Source: Kluyvera intermedia
GTDB lineage: Bacteria; Pseudomonadota; Gammaproteobacteria; Enterobacterales; Enterobacteriaceae
DNA length: 64,000 bases
Assembly (NCBI RefSeq): GCF_034424175.1
Contig: NZ_CP139986.1
Coordinates: 1 to 64,000, forward strand
Reading direction: 5' to 3'
Below the pieces are notes generated by a model, which ran no database searches, had not been told where the DNA came from, and was given only the letters and a program-made list of their open reading frames with translations. Of the stretch, positions 41,555-49,556 are shown piece after piece. The translations under genes were made by a program, and so were the position numbers. Every line of letters starts with the position of its first letter. Position 1 is the stretch's first letter.

Positions 41555-42877
41555 TTAACTGATTGTTTCTGCCAGAGGTGCTGCTGCTTTTAATTTCTGT
41601 TCTTCCGTTTTCATTAATGAGCGCTCATAGGCGCGGAGGAACGGTAAATACATGGCGGCAGAAATAAACATACAGATAATGCACATAATGACCGGACTTA
41701 ATGCCCAGTTTGCCGCCCAAGATGCACCAATTGGCGCGGGTGTTGTCCACGGCGTCAGTGAAACGACCTGTGCCAGCCAGCCCAGACGGGTTGCGCCATA
41801 AGCGATGATGGCGTTGATCATCGGAATACAGACAAAGGGAATAAACATCATCGGGTTCATAATAATCGGCGCACCGAACAGAATCGGTTCATTGATATTA
41901 AAGAAACTCGGCACGACGCCCATTTTACCGATAGTCCGCAGATGCGCGACGCGGCTACGCAGCAGCAAGAAGGCCAGTGGCAAGGTGCATCCTACGCCGC
42001 CAATCAGCAGATAGTGATCCCAGAATCCTTGCAGGTAAACGTGCGGTAATGCAGCCCCCGCCGCCAGCGCGGCCTGGTTGGCGGAGAGGTTTGCCATCCA
42101 GAATGGATTCATAATCCCGGTCACAATCAGCGAGCCGTGGATCCCGGCAAACCAGAAAATCTGACACATCAGCACGGACAATAAAATGGCGGGCAGGGAG
42201 TCAGAGGCTGAAACCAGCGGTGCCAGCACATGCATAATCGCCTGCGGCAGAATCATCCCCGTTTGTGCTTCAATAAACAGGTTCAGCGGGTGCAGCGTAC
42301 CCATGACCACCACAACCGGGATCAGAATTTCAAATGAACGTGCCACACCGGTCGGCACTTCTTTTGGCAGGCGGATGGTGACGTTGTGTTGCTTGAGCCA
42401 CGCATAAACGCGGGTGGAGTAGATGGCGGTAATCAGCGCGGTAAAAATACCCTGCCCGGAAAGATACTGGGTGGAAATCTTACCGTCAGCATACGGAGCG
42501 GCTACCAGCAGGAAAGCCATAAACGCCAGCAGGCCGGACATCACCGGGTCGAGATTAAACTGACGCCCCAGGCTTGCACCAATACCTACCGAGATGAAAA
42601 AGGTCATCACGCCCATACTGAGGTTAAACGGCAGCATCAGCTGTTCGCGATACTGCGTTGAGAAATCGAGCCAGCCGCGCGCAAAGCCGTTGGTGGTATC
42701 CGGCGAGAACGGCGGGAAAATAAACACCAGCATAAACGAGCCGATGATCATAAACGGCAGTGCGGCGGTAAAACCGTCGCGGATCGCAATCACGTATTTT
42801 TGTTGCCCCAAACGACCGGCCAACGGGGTGATCGATTGTTCAATCACGGCAACCATAGACTGATAGAGAGAACTCAT
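41555..42877 (-). CDS. PTS EIIC permease, cellobiose/diacetylchitobiose family
   Basis: 440-residue membrane permease (EIIC, Lac family) with about ten hydrophobic segments. Recognised by FFNINEPILFGAPIIMNPMM (the conserved substrate-binding motif NEPILFG), QIFWFAGIHGSLIVTGIMNP and SPVIMCIICMFISA. It transports and, with the IIB protein, phosphorylates a beta-glucoside such as cellobiose, arbutin or salicin; specificity cannot be read from sequence. It follows the IIB gene by 13 nt. Confidence 0.95.
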   Translation of the reverse strand: MSSLYQSMVAVIEQSITPLAGRLGQQKYVIAIRDGFTAALPFMIIGSFMLVFIFPPFSPDTTNGFARGWLDFSTQYREQLMLPFNLSMGVMTFFISVGIGASLGRQFNLDPVMSGLLAFMAFLLVAAPYADGKISTQYLSGQGIFTALITAIYSTRVYAWLKQHNVTIRLPKEVPTGVARSFEILIPVVVVMGTLHPLNLFIEAQTGMILPQAIMHVLAPLVSASDSLPAILLSVLMCQIFWFAGIHGSLIVTGIMNPFWMANLSANQAALAAGAALPHVYLQGFWDHYLLIGGVGCTLPLAFLLLRSRVAHLRTIGKMGVVPSFFNINEPILFGAPIIMNPMMFIPFVCIPMINAIIAYGATRLGWLAQVVSLTPWTTPAPIGASWAANWALSPVIMCIICMFISAAMYLPFLRAYERSLMKTEEQKLKAAAPLAETIS

Positions 42878-42890
42878 TGGGATACCCTAT

Positions 42891-43205
42891 TTAGTTCGTC
42901 GCACTAATCAGCGACAGAGCATAATCCAGGACTTTGTCACCCCGTTGCATCCCGTAGTCCATGGTATCAATCGCCTGGACGGGAATATTCTGGGTGGCGG
43001 CTTTGTCGGACAAACTTTTTAACATGTACTTCACCTGCGGCCCCAGCAACACCACCTGATACTGTGGGTACTGGGTGTCAAACTCGGACACACCGTAGGC
43101 GTCAATCTTTACCGGTAAATCCCGTTCTTTCGCGGCTTCCACCATCTTTCTAACCAACATACTGGTCGACATTCCGGCAGAGCAGCACAGCATAATCTTG
43201 TACAT
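42891..43205 (-). CDS. PTS EIIB component, lactose/cellobiose family
   Basis: 104 residues from the ATG at 43205, preceded by GAGGGT; the frame to 43307 is leader. The active-site cysteine is Cys8 in CCSAGMSTSMLVRKM, the P-loop of the cellobiose-type IIB fold. Phosphorylated by IIA and transfers the phosphate to sugar bound in IIC. First gene of the PTS/porin run; its leader carries the operator GAAACCGGTTTC at 43262. Confidence 0.95.
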   Translation of the reverse strand: MYKIMLCCSAGMSTSMLVRKMVEAAKERDLPVKIDAYGVSEFDTQYPQYQVVLLGPQVKYMLKSLSDKAATQNIPVQAIDTMDYGMQRGDKVLDYALSLISATN

Positions 43206-43261
43206 CGACGACCCTCGTTTAAATGTAAAAAGTTGTTGCGAGCTTGATTTGATATGAAACT

Positions 43262-43273
43262 GAAACCGGTTTC
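43262..43273. promoter_or_regulatory. LacI-family operator GAAACCGGTTTC in the PTS leader
   Basis: Perfect palindrome GAAACCGGTTTC, 57 bp upstream of the IIB start. With one flanking base it matches 13 of 14 positions of TGAAACCGGTTTCA, the AscG-type box. Likely bound by the divergent LacI protein. Confidence 0.7.
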
Positions 43274-43392
43274 TATTCATAAAAATTAGATCTGTGATAC
43301 TCATCAATTTCTCCCGCTTATCGGTCTGATTATTTCGTCCTGGCTCACAGAATTTATGTCGATTGAGATAAAACGGATATCAAATGGATAAT

Positions 43393-43418
43393 CGGTTTCC
43401 ATGAAAAAATGGAAACGG
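43393..43418. promoter_or_regulatory. Second operator-like inverted repeat upstream of the lacI-type gene
   Basis: CGGTTTCCAT (43393-43402) and ATGGAAACGG (43409-43418) with 6 bases between, one mismatch in the arms. About 138 bp centre to centre from the GAAACCGGTTTC box, i.e. about 13 helical turns, compatible with repressor looping. Confidence 0.55.
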
Positions 43419-43491
43419 ATATACTGCACAGAGCTATAATTTGAGTCGTGGCTGTAGAGAGGATCTACAGAAGGCCTGTCTGGGGAAAAAG

Positions 43492-44439
43492 ATGTCGACA
43501 ATCAACGATGTTTCACGTTTGGCCGGGGTATCAAAGGCCACAGTTTCACGTGTGTTGAGCGGTTCAAGAGGGGTGAAAGAGGCCAGTCGATTGGCGGTAT
43601 TGCGGGCCGTTGATGAACTGAATTACCGTCCCAATGTGATAGCCCAATCGCTGCTGAGTCAATCGACTGGCTGCATTGGTGTTATCTGCGCGATGGACAA
43701 CATTAATCAAACTACCGGCTACCTTTTTGCGCTGGAAAAACAGTTTAGTCAGCATCAAAAACACCTGTTGCTGCGCTTTGCCAACACGCGAACGGCGGTG
43801 ATGTCAGCGCTGGATGAACTTTCCAGCGGGCTGTGTGATGACGTGCTGATTATCGGGGCACGCTTCGCGCTGGAGATTGATGACGAAAACGTGGTGCTGA
43901 TCGACTGTCCTGAGGCGGACACGGCCAACAGTATCCAGTTTGACCACCTTTTTGCGGCGGAAACGGCCTGTAACTATCTTGCCAGTCAGGGGCGCCGTCA
44001 GATTGCGTTGATTCAGCCGATGGGCAGCGGTTTTACCGATGATGTGCTGCTGGGCTATAAACACGGGCTGGAGAAAAATTTCCTGCCGTTTAATCGTAAT
44101 CTGGTGTTTATGCACAGTATTTCGTCCACCGTTGCGCTGCAAGAATTGCTGAACAATGGCAGTACAGTGAATTTCAACGCGCTACTCGTGGCCGATGAAC
44201 AAGAGGCGCAGAAAGTGATTCCGCAGCTTCAGGCGTTCAACAAGCGGGTACCGGAAGATGTTATGGTCTTTAGCCTTGCGGGGACAGTGCATTTGCCGGG
44301 TGTGCCAACGATACCGGCGATTGAGTATTCAATGGATGCCATTGCTGCACGGATAGTGCACTGGCTGGAAGAGAAAACGCAGATGCCGGGCAATACCGCG
44401 TTTCGCGGTGATTTGATTCTCCCCGATAGCCGTCGGTAA
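43492..44439 (+). CDS. LacI-family transcriptional regulator (AscG-like) of the PTS operon
   Basis: 315 residues from the ATG at 43492, preceded by GGGGA. N-terminal helix-turn-helix INDVSRLAGVSKATVSRVLS with the hinge helix NYRPNVIAQSL, followed by a periplasmic-binding-protein-like sensor domain (about 60-310). Divergent from the PTS IIB gene, sharing a 286-bp region with two operator-like palindromes. The natural model is a repressor relieved by the imported sugar phosphate or sugar; resemblance to AscG is from the operator and the neighbourhood, not a full comparison. Confidence 0.92.
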   Translation: MSTINDVSRLAGVSKATVSRVLSGSRGVKEASRLAVLRAVDELNYRPNVIAQSLLSQSTGCIGVICAMDNINQTTGYLFALEKQFSQHQKHLLLRFANTRTAVMSALDELSSGLCDDVLIIGARFALEIDDENVVLIDCPEADTANSIQFDHLFAAETACNYLASQGRRQIALIQPMGSGFTDDVLLGYKHGLEKNFLPFNRNLVFMHSISSTVALQELLNNGSTVNFNALLVADEQEAQKVIPQLQAFNKRVPEDVMVFSLAGTVHLPGVPTIPAIEYSMDAIAARIVHWLEEKTQMPGNTAFRGDLILPDSRR

Positions 44440-44447
44440 ATCTTCGC

Positions 44448-44577
44448 TTGGGCTGTAGGCTGGATAAGCTGCGCGCCATCTGGCATTGTGCGTGGTTATG
44501 CTTGATGGCGCGCAGCTTATCAGGCCTACAGCCGTATATTAAACGGTAGCCCGGGCGAGGTGTTCACACCGACAACG
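44448..44577. repeat. BIME-like long inverted repeat and GTAGCCCGG repeat
   Basis: CTGTAGGCTGGATAAGCTGC-GCGCCATC ... GATGGCGCGCAGCTTATCAG-GCCTACAG forms a long near-perfect hairpin (44454-44531), followed by GTAGCCCGGGCGAGGTGTTC (44547) of the second family. Lies between the convergent LacI and yicS stops. Confidence 0.85.
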
Positions 44578-44589
44578 GGGCAGCACCCG

Positions 44590-44880
44590 CTATTTTGTCG
44601 GGCACTGAATGTTTTTAATCGCCTTCTGATAACCCGCTTTATCATTCTTATCCAGGGCTCGCGTGGCGCTCTGCACCGCCGTTTTATTCTCCGCTGACTC
44701 CAGCAACTTATTGGCAAAAACCGCATCGCTAAGGCCGCTACTCGCCGGGCAATTCAGCTTCACATCTTTCACCACCTGTTGTTTTTGCTGCTCAAACTTC
44801 AGTCCTTCCAGCGGCGCAGCCATTGTCACAGTGGGCAGCATCAGGCAGGCAACAAAGGCCGCAGTATGAATCTTTTTCAT
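44590..44880 (-). CDS. yicS: Small periplasmic protein, YicS family
   Basis: 96 residues with a clear signal peptide (MKKIHTAAFVACLMLPTVTM, cleavage after MAA). The mature protein has two cysteines (KLNCPA and IQCPTK) that may form a disulfide. The C-terminal half (LSDAVFANKLLESAENKTAV, KNDKAGYQKAIKNIQCP) is similar to E. coli YicS, which lies in the same nepI/yicL neighbourhood. Function unknown. A 210-bp gap separates it from the divergent Rpn gene. Confidence 0.75.
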   Translation of the reverse strand: MKKIHTAAFVACLMLPTVTMAAPLEGLKFEQQKQQVVKDVKLNCPASSGLSDAVFANKLLESAENKTAVQSATRALDKNDKAGYQKAIKNIQCPTK

Positions 44881-45090
44881 TGGGGATATCCTTATAGTTA
44901 ATGCGTTGGGTTAACTATAAGCCGCAATCGCTCCCGCGTCATTTTGCGTAACGGTTTCCATGAAAATGAATCTGTTGCAAAGGTTCGCCGAAATCTTTCG
45001 TGGCGGTGCGTAAAGCGGAACGTTGTGGGCTGTCGTTTGTTTTATGGATGCGTACAGTGCGGTTATCTGCTTCCAGGGTGACGGACCGCC

Positions 45091-45981
45091 ATGACAACAC
45101 ACGCTACCTCAACGCCGCATGATGCGGTCTTTAAACAATTTTTATGCCATCCGGACACGGCAAGAGATTTCCTCTCCATCCATTTACCCGCAAAGCTCCA
45201 GGCGCTTTGTAATTTGCAAACGCTGAAACTGGAGTCTGGCAGTTTTATCGAAACCGACCTGCGCGCCCGGTATTCTGATGTGCTGTGGTCACTAAAGACG
45301 GCACAAGGGGACGGCTATATCTATGTGGTCATTGAACATCAAAGTTCGCCAGATGCACATATGGCGTTCCGGCTGATGCGCTATGCTCTCGCCGCCATGC
45401 AGCGCCATCTGGATGCTGGGCATGAAAGCCTACCGCTGGTGATCCCGATGCTGTTTTATCACGGGATGCAAAGCCCATATCCCTTTTCGCTGTGCTGGCT
45501 GGATGAATTTGCCGACCCTATCAACGCGCGAAAACTATTCACTGCGGCCTTTCCGCTGGTGGACATCACGGTGGTGCCGGACGATGAGATAATGCAGCAC
45601 CGACGAGTGGCGCTACTGGAGTTGGTGCAAAAGCATATTCGTCAGCGCGATCTGCTGGGGCTAGTGGGGCACATCGCCACGCTGTTGGTTAGCGGATGCG
45701 CTAATGACAGTCAGATAAAAGCGCTGTTTAATTATTTGCTGCGGTCTGGGGATGCGGTTCGTTTTCACAGATTTTTGCAGGCGGCAGTAGAACGTTTACC
45801 GGAACACAAGGAGAGGATGATGACCATTGCGGACAGATTGCGGGAGGAAGGTATGCAGCAAGGAAAGCGCGAAGAAGCGCTACGCATAGCCCGTACGATG
45901 TTTGAAAACGGTATCGACAGCACCATGGTGAAGTTGATTACGGGGCTTTCAGAAGACGAACTGGCTTCAATGAACCCTTGA
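45091..45981 (+). CDS. Rpn-family recombination-promoting nuclease (putative transposase-like)
   Basis: 296-residue member of the Rpn/YhgA-like (PF04754) family, which has a PD-(D/E)XK nuclease fold; characterised members cut DNA weakly and raise RecA-independent recombination. Typical start HDAVFKQFLCHPDTARDFLS; core strand LRARYSDVLWSLKT supplies the Asp, and VVIEHQSSPDAHM the E-x-Q. The family reads REEGMQQGKREEALRIARTM near the C-terminus, a variable repeat-rich tail. E. coli has five paralogues elsewhere. Monocistronic; a hairpin terminator follows. Confidence 0.92.
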   Translation: MTTHATSTPHDAVFKQFLCHPDTARDFLSIHLPAKLQALCNLQTLKLESGSFIETDLRARYSDVLWSLKTAQGDGYIYVVIEHQSSPDAHMAFRLMRYALAAMQRHLDAGHESLPLVIPMLFYHGMQSPYPFSLCWLDEFADPINARKLFTAAFPLVDITVVPDDEIMQHRRVALLELVQKHIRQRDLLGLVGHIATLLVSGCANDSQIKALFNYLLRSGDAVRFHRFLQAAVERLPEHKERMMTIADRLREEGMQQGKREEALRIARTMFENGIDSTMVKLITGLSEDELASMNP

Positions 45982-45987
45982 GTCTCA

Positions 45988-46012
45988 GCCCGATACCTGA
46001 AGGTTATCGGGC
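45988..46012. terminator. Bidirectional terminator between the Rpn gene and yicL
   Basis: Stem GCCCGATA / TATCGGGC around CCTGAAGGT, with AAAA following, between convergent stops (7 nt after the Rpn gene and 11 before yicL). Confidence 0.75.
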
Positions 46013-46023
46013 AAAACCTTGCT

Positions 46024-46926
46024 CTACGCCGTTTTCGTGCGACGCCGTGAGTCCAGCGAAATGAGTATCACCGAAGACAGGATCAGCAGCGTCCCCAGCC
46101 AGTCTGGCAGGGTGAAGCTAATTCCCAGCAGTAGCAGCGATAAAAACGCGCTGCTCAGCGGTTCTGCGCAGCTTAGAATGCTGGCTTTTGGCCCGCCGAT
46201 CATCTGCGCTCCTTTCAGGTACAGGCTAAAGGTGAGGGATGTGCCAATCACCACCAGATAGAAAAAGGCCAGCAGCAGATTGCCGGTGATGACCACCTGC
46301 GCGCCATCTCCGGCGTAGAACGGAAGCAGCATTGCGCCACCCAGCAGCATACTCCAGCCGACGATAGGCAGTGTGCCATAGCGAGCAATAAGCGTAGATG
46401 GATAGGTAGTGTAGAAGGCTGCGGCAAAGGCCGAGGCGATGCCCCAAAATAGCGCGGCAGCGGAAATAGACAGCGAGGTCGGATCGCCATGGGTCACCAG
46501 CAAGAAGGTACCAATCAGCGAGGTGCCGATGGCGGCACAGACGAAAATCCCCGGTCGTGCCTTACGCACGATGGCAAACCAGGCCACGATAATGGTCGGT
46601 GAGAGAAATTGCAGAACCGTCGCGGTCGCCGCGTTCGATTTTTCTATCGCCATCAGGAAGGTGAGCTGTACCGTCATGGCACCGACGAGGGAGAACAGCA
46701 GCAGGCTGGCTATATCTTGACGGTTTTTCAGAATGCGGAAAATGCCGTCGCCGTGTAGAAATGAAAAGGTCAGCAGGATAAAGCCACCGGAGAGCAGGCG
46801 GATCATCGTCAGAAACGGTGACTGCATCTGGCTGTTTTCCATAATGTACTGCGCGCAAACGCCTGAACTTCCCCACAATATGGCGGCAATCAGTACGTTC
46901 AGCATCCCTTTTCTGGTGGTGCCCAT
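46024..46926 (-). CDS. yicL: EamA/DMT-family transporter YicL
   Basis: Inner-membrane transporter of the drug/metabolite superfamily, 300 residues (E. coli YicL 307). Two EamA repeats (about 5-140 and 150-290). Strings such as MLNVLIAAILWGSSGVCAQY, SNAATATVLQFLSPTIIVAW and GGPKASILSCAEPLSSAFLS match YicL almost exactly; the last contains the conserved E of the EamA C-terminal helix. Substrate unknown. Upstream lies murP on the same strand, 91 bp away. Confidence 0.96.
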   Translation of the reverse strand: MGTTRKGMLNVLIAAILWGSSGVCAQYIMENSQMQSPFLTMIRLLSGGFILLTFSFLHGDGIFRILKNRQDIASLLLFSLVGAMTVQLTFLMAIEKSNAATATVLQFLSPTIIVAWFAIVRKARPGIFVCAAIGTSLIGTFLLVTHGDPTSLSISAAALFWGIASAFAAAFYTTYPSTLIARYGTLPIVGWSMLLGGAMLLPFYAGDGAQVVITGNLLLAFFYLVVIGTSLTFSLYLKGAQMIGGPKASILSCAEPLSSAFLSLLLLGISFTLPDWLGTLLILSSVILISLDSRRRTKTA

Positions 46927-46983
46927 TTTTCCTCTACCCTGTCATATGATTTTTTTCTGACGGGCATCATAGCATGGCGAGAG

Positions 46984-47014
46984 TTTTGCCCCCAGCGGTG
47001 CGCCGGGGGCAAAA
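46984..47014. terminator. Hairpin between murP and yicL
   Basis: Perfect inverted repeat TTTTGCCCCC / GGGGGCAAAA with an 11-base loop, 3 bp after the murP stop. Strong and symmetric, so it may act in either direction. Confidence 0.7.
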
Positions 47015-47017
47015 GGG

Positions 47018-48469
47018 TTAGCTGAGATCGACGTTTTTACTGCCGAAAAGCCAGGTCAGCAGGAAGCCGAAGAAGTAAGCCACGGCCAGTCCCACCGCGT
47101 ATACCGCCATCCCGGCGTAGATACCGCTGCCGGAGGTCATCAGCGGAATAGCCACCAGCCCCGATGGGCCGAAGACCGTATTCAGACCTACCGGCAGGCC
47201 CATCCAGGCCACCAGACCGATAAAGAACCCGCCGCAGGCTCCGCCAAGACAGGCGGTCACGAAAGGCTTCATGCGCGGTAAGGTGACGCCGTAAATTAGC
47301 GGTTCGCCAACGCCCAACAGGCCGGGGATGATAGCCCCTTTAATCTGCGTACGCAGCAGTGAACCCTGCTTTGCGCGGTAGTAAAGCGCCAGCGCCGCGC
47401 CCACTTGCCCGGCCCCGGCCATTGCCAGAATGGTGAACAGTGAGTTAAAACCCTGCGCTTCCATCAGCGCGAAATACACCGGTACAAAACCCTGATGCAC
47501 GCCGAACATCACCGCCAGCAGGAACAGCCCGGCCAGCACCGCAGAACCAAACGGGTTGCCGTTAAGATGCAGGAACAACCAGGACATACCGGTAAACAGG
47601 TAGCCGCCAAGCGGCATAATCACCACGAAAGTGACCGCGCCCATGATAAGTAACGTGACCGCCGAGGTGAGGATCATATCGAGGTTGGCCGGCATTATCC
47701 GCCGTACCTGTTTCTCAACCCATGCGCCCAGAATGGCGGCAATCAGCACCCCGATAATATTCCCGCGTGGATCGATCGTATGGCCGAAGAAATCGGAGAT
47801 CCCGGAGTAGAAGCCGACCGCCGCTTTCGGGTCGTAGCCCAAAATAAACAACGCAGCGATAATCGCCCCGTTGACGCCGGATCCGCCAAAGGCTTTCTGG
47901 GTGTTATAACCAATTAGAATGCTCAGGAAGGTAAACATGCCCTTACTGAACACTTTCATATAGTTGATGATATCAACCAGCGTGGCGTTCGGATGGGCGT
48001 TCTCCAGTACGAACAGCTGTTCGGCCAGCGTTGCAAAACCCAGCAACAGACCCACGGCGATAAAACCGGGGATAAGCGGCGTAAAGATCGTCGCAAATTT
48101 CGCGAGAAACTTCTGCAACCTACCGGTCTGCTTGCCTTTCAGCTCCTGTTTTTTTGCCTGAGCGATATCGGCCAGCGACGCGTTAGATACAGTCTCTTCC
48201 TGCGTCATCGGCGCTTCTTCCAGCAGCAGATTCATGATCTCTGAAGCGGTTTGGGCTTTGCCAGGGCCGAGGATTATCTGGAACTGCTCGTTGCTGACCA
48301 CCACGCCCATTACGCCTTCTACCTGACGGATGGCGGTGACGTCGGCATGTTCCTCATTACGCAGCGTCAGGCGCAGGCGTGTCATACAGTTGCCTGCCTG
48401 CACCACGTTTGGCGCCCCGCCAACCAGAGCAAGGAGGCGCGCTATCATCTCTTTATTTATTTTTGCCAT
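47018..48469 (-). CDS. murP: MurNAc-specific PTS permease EIIBC (MurP)
   Basis: Permease that imports N-acetylmuramic acid and delivers MurNAc-6-phosphate. 483 residues (E. coli MurP 474). An N-terminal EIIB domain has Cys28 in GNCMTRLRL; an EIIC domain (about 125-480, about ten membrane segments) has the conserved GVGEPLIYGVTLPRMKPF. No EIIA domain, so it relies on glucose-type EIIA. Downstream of murQ by 22 nt on the same strand. The E. coli murQP operon sits elsewhere on the chromosome with murR; here it is next to yicL. Confidence 0.93.
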   Translation of the reverse strand: MAKINKEMIARLLALVGGAPNVVQAGNCMTRLRLTLRNEEHADVTAIRQVEGVMGVVVSNEQFQIILGPGKAQTASEIMNLLLEEAPMTQEETVSNASLADIAQAKKQELKGKQTGRLQKFLAKFATIFTPLIPGFIAVGLLLGFATLAEQLFVLENAHPNATLVDIINYMKVFSKGMFTFLSILIGYNTQKAFGGSGVNGAIIAALFILGYDPKAAVGFYSGISDFFGHTIDPRGNIIGVLIAAILGAWVEKQVRRIMPANLDMILTSAVTLLIMGAVTFVVIMPLGGYLFTGMSWLFLHLNGNPFGSAVLAGLFLLAVMFGVHQGFVPVYFALMEAQGFNSLFTILAMAGAGQVGAALALYYRAKQGSLLRTQIKGAIIPGLLGVGEPLIYGVTLPRMKPFVTACLGGACGGFFIGLVAWMGLPVGLNTVFGPSGLVAIPLMTSGSGIYAGMAVYAVGLAVAYFFGFLLTWLFGSKNVDLS

Positions 48470-48491
48470 TCCACTCTACCTGTGTAGGGAA

Positions 48492-49391
48492 TTATTTTTG
48501 TAATGCCTGGCGGATAAAGCCGTTATTGTCCGCCAGCAGCGTTTTGGCTTCGGTGGCGCTCAGATTGGCCAGCACCATCACAATGGCGGTTTTGCAGTGG
48601 CTACCGCAGGCATTCAATGCGCTTTGAGCAGTCTCGCGGTCGCATTCGGTGGCTTCCATGACGATAGAAATCTGACGTTCGATAAGCTTGGCATTGGTGG
48701 CTTCCACGTCGACCATCAGATTGCTGTAGACCTTGCCGCTGCGAATCATTGCCCCGGTAGTAATCATGTTTAGCACCAGTTTTTGCGCAGTTCCTGCCTT
48801 CAGGCGAGTAGAACCGGTCACCACTTCCGGGCCAACGACCGGGGTGATAGTGATATCGGCACGTGCTGCCATTTCACCGTGCGGGTTACAGCTGACAATG
48901 GCGACCAGCGCATTTTGCTGGTGGGCATATTCCATCGCGCCGAGAACATATGGAGTTCGACCGCTGGCGGCGATCCCGACCAGCACATCATGCGCGTTAA
49001 AATTGAGCGCCTGTAAATCTGCCGCGCCTTGTGCGGCATTATCTTCGACGTTTTCGACCGCTTTCAGAATCGCGGTATGGCCACCGGCAATCAGCCCAAC
49101 TACCTGCTCTGGACGGGTGCCGAAGGTCGGTGGACATTCGCTGGCGTCGAGGATGCCCAAACGACCTGAGGTACCCGCCCCGATGTAAATAAGACGCCCA
49201 CCCTGACGAAAAGCGGCGGCTACCCGGTCTACTAACTGAGCAATTTGCGGAATGTATGGCGTGATCGCGTGGGCCACCAACTGATCTTCTTTGTTAATGA
49301 CCGTCAGCATCTCTTCGGTTGTGAGGGTGTCAATATTGGCGCTATTAGCGTTGCGTCGTTCAGTCAGCAGTTTGCTCAGATCGATACTCAT
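48492..49391 (-). CDS. murQ: N-acetylmuramic acid 6-phosphate etherase (MurQ)
   Basis: Cytoplasmic lyase/etherase that removes the D-lactyl ether from MurNAc-6-phosphate, giving GlcNAc-6-phosphate. 299 residues from the ATG at 49391 (GAGG nine bases upstream; E. coli 298). SIS-domain protein: sugar-phosphate loop GAGTSGRLGILDASE with the catalytic Glu85, a second acidic residue in AVENVEDN near 113-116, and SRMKAGTAQK-like STRLKAGTAQKLVLNM. Operon with murP. No murR (RpiR) gene is beside it. Confidence 0.95.
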   Translation of the reverse strand: MSIDLSKLLTERRNANSANIDTLTTEEMLTVINKEDQLVAHAITPYIPQIAQLVDRVAAAFRQGGRLIYIGAGTSGRLGILDASECPPTFGTRPEQVVGLIAGGHTAILKAVENVEDNAAQGAADLQALNFNAHDVLVGIAASGRTPYVLGAMEYAHQQNALVAIVSCNPHGEMAARADITITPVVGPEVVTGSTRLKAGTAQKLVLNMITTGAMIRSGKVYSNLMVDVEATNAKLIERQISIVMEATECDRETAQSALNACGSHCKTAIVMVLANLSATEAKTLLADNNGFIRQALQK

Positions 49392-49430
49392 CAAAAAAAA
49401 CCTCATCATTCACAGTGGCGGGCAGTATAA

Positions 49431-49445
49431 GGAATTAATTATTCC
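49431..49445. promoter_or_regulatory. Palindrome upstream of murQ
   Basis: GGAATTAATTATTCC, 40 bp upstream of the murQ start, symmetric arms GGAAT / ATTCC. Candidate MurR operator or promoter element; AT-rich palindromes also arise by chance. Confidence 0.35.
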
Positions 49446-49556
49446 ATTCATGTGAAGGTTATCACGATTGGTGTTGAAGGGGTAATAAGAGATTTGTAGG
49501 CAGGGCGGGGAAAGCGACGGTAACAAAGGTGGAATATTTTATTACCGCAGCCTGTT

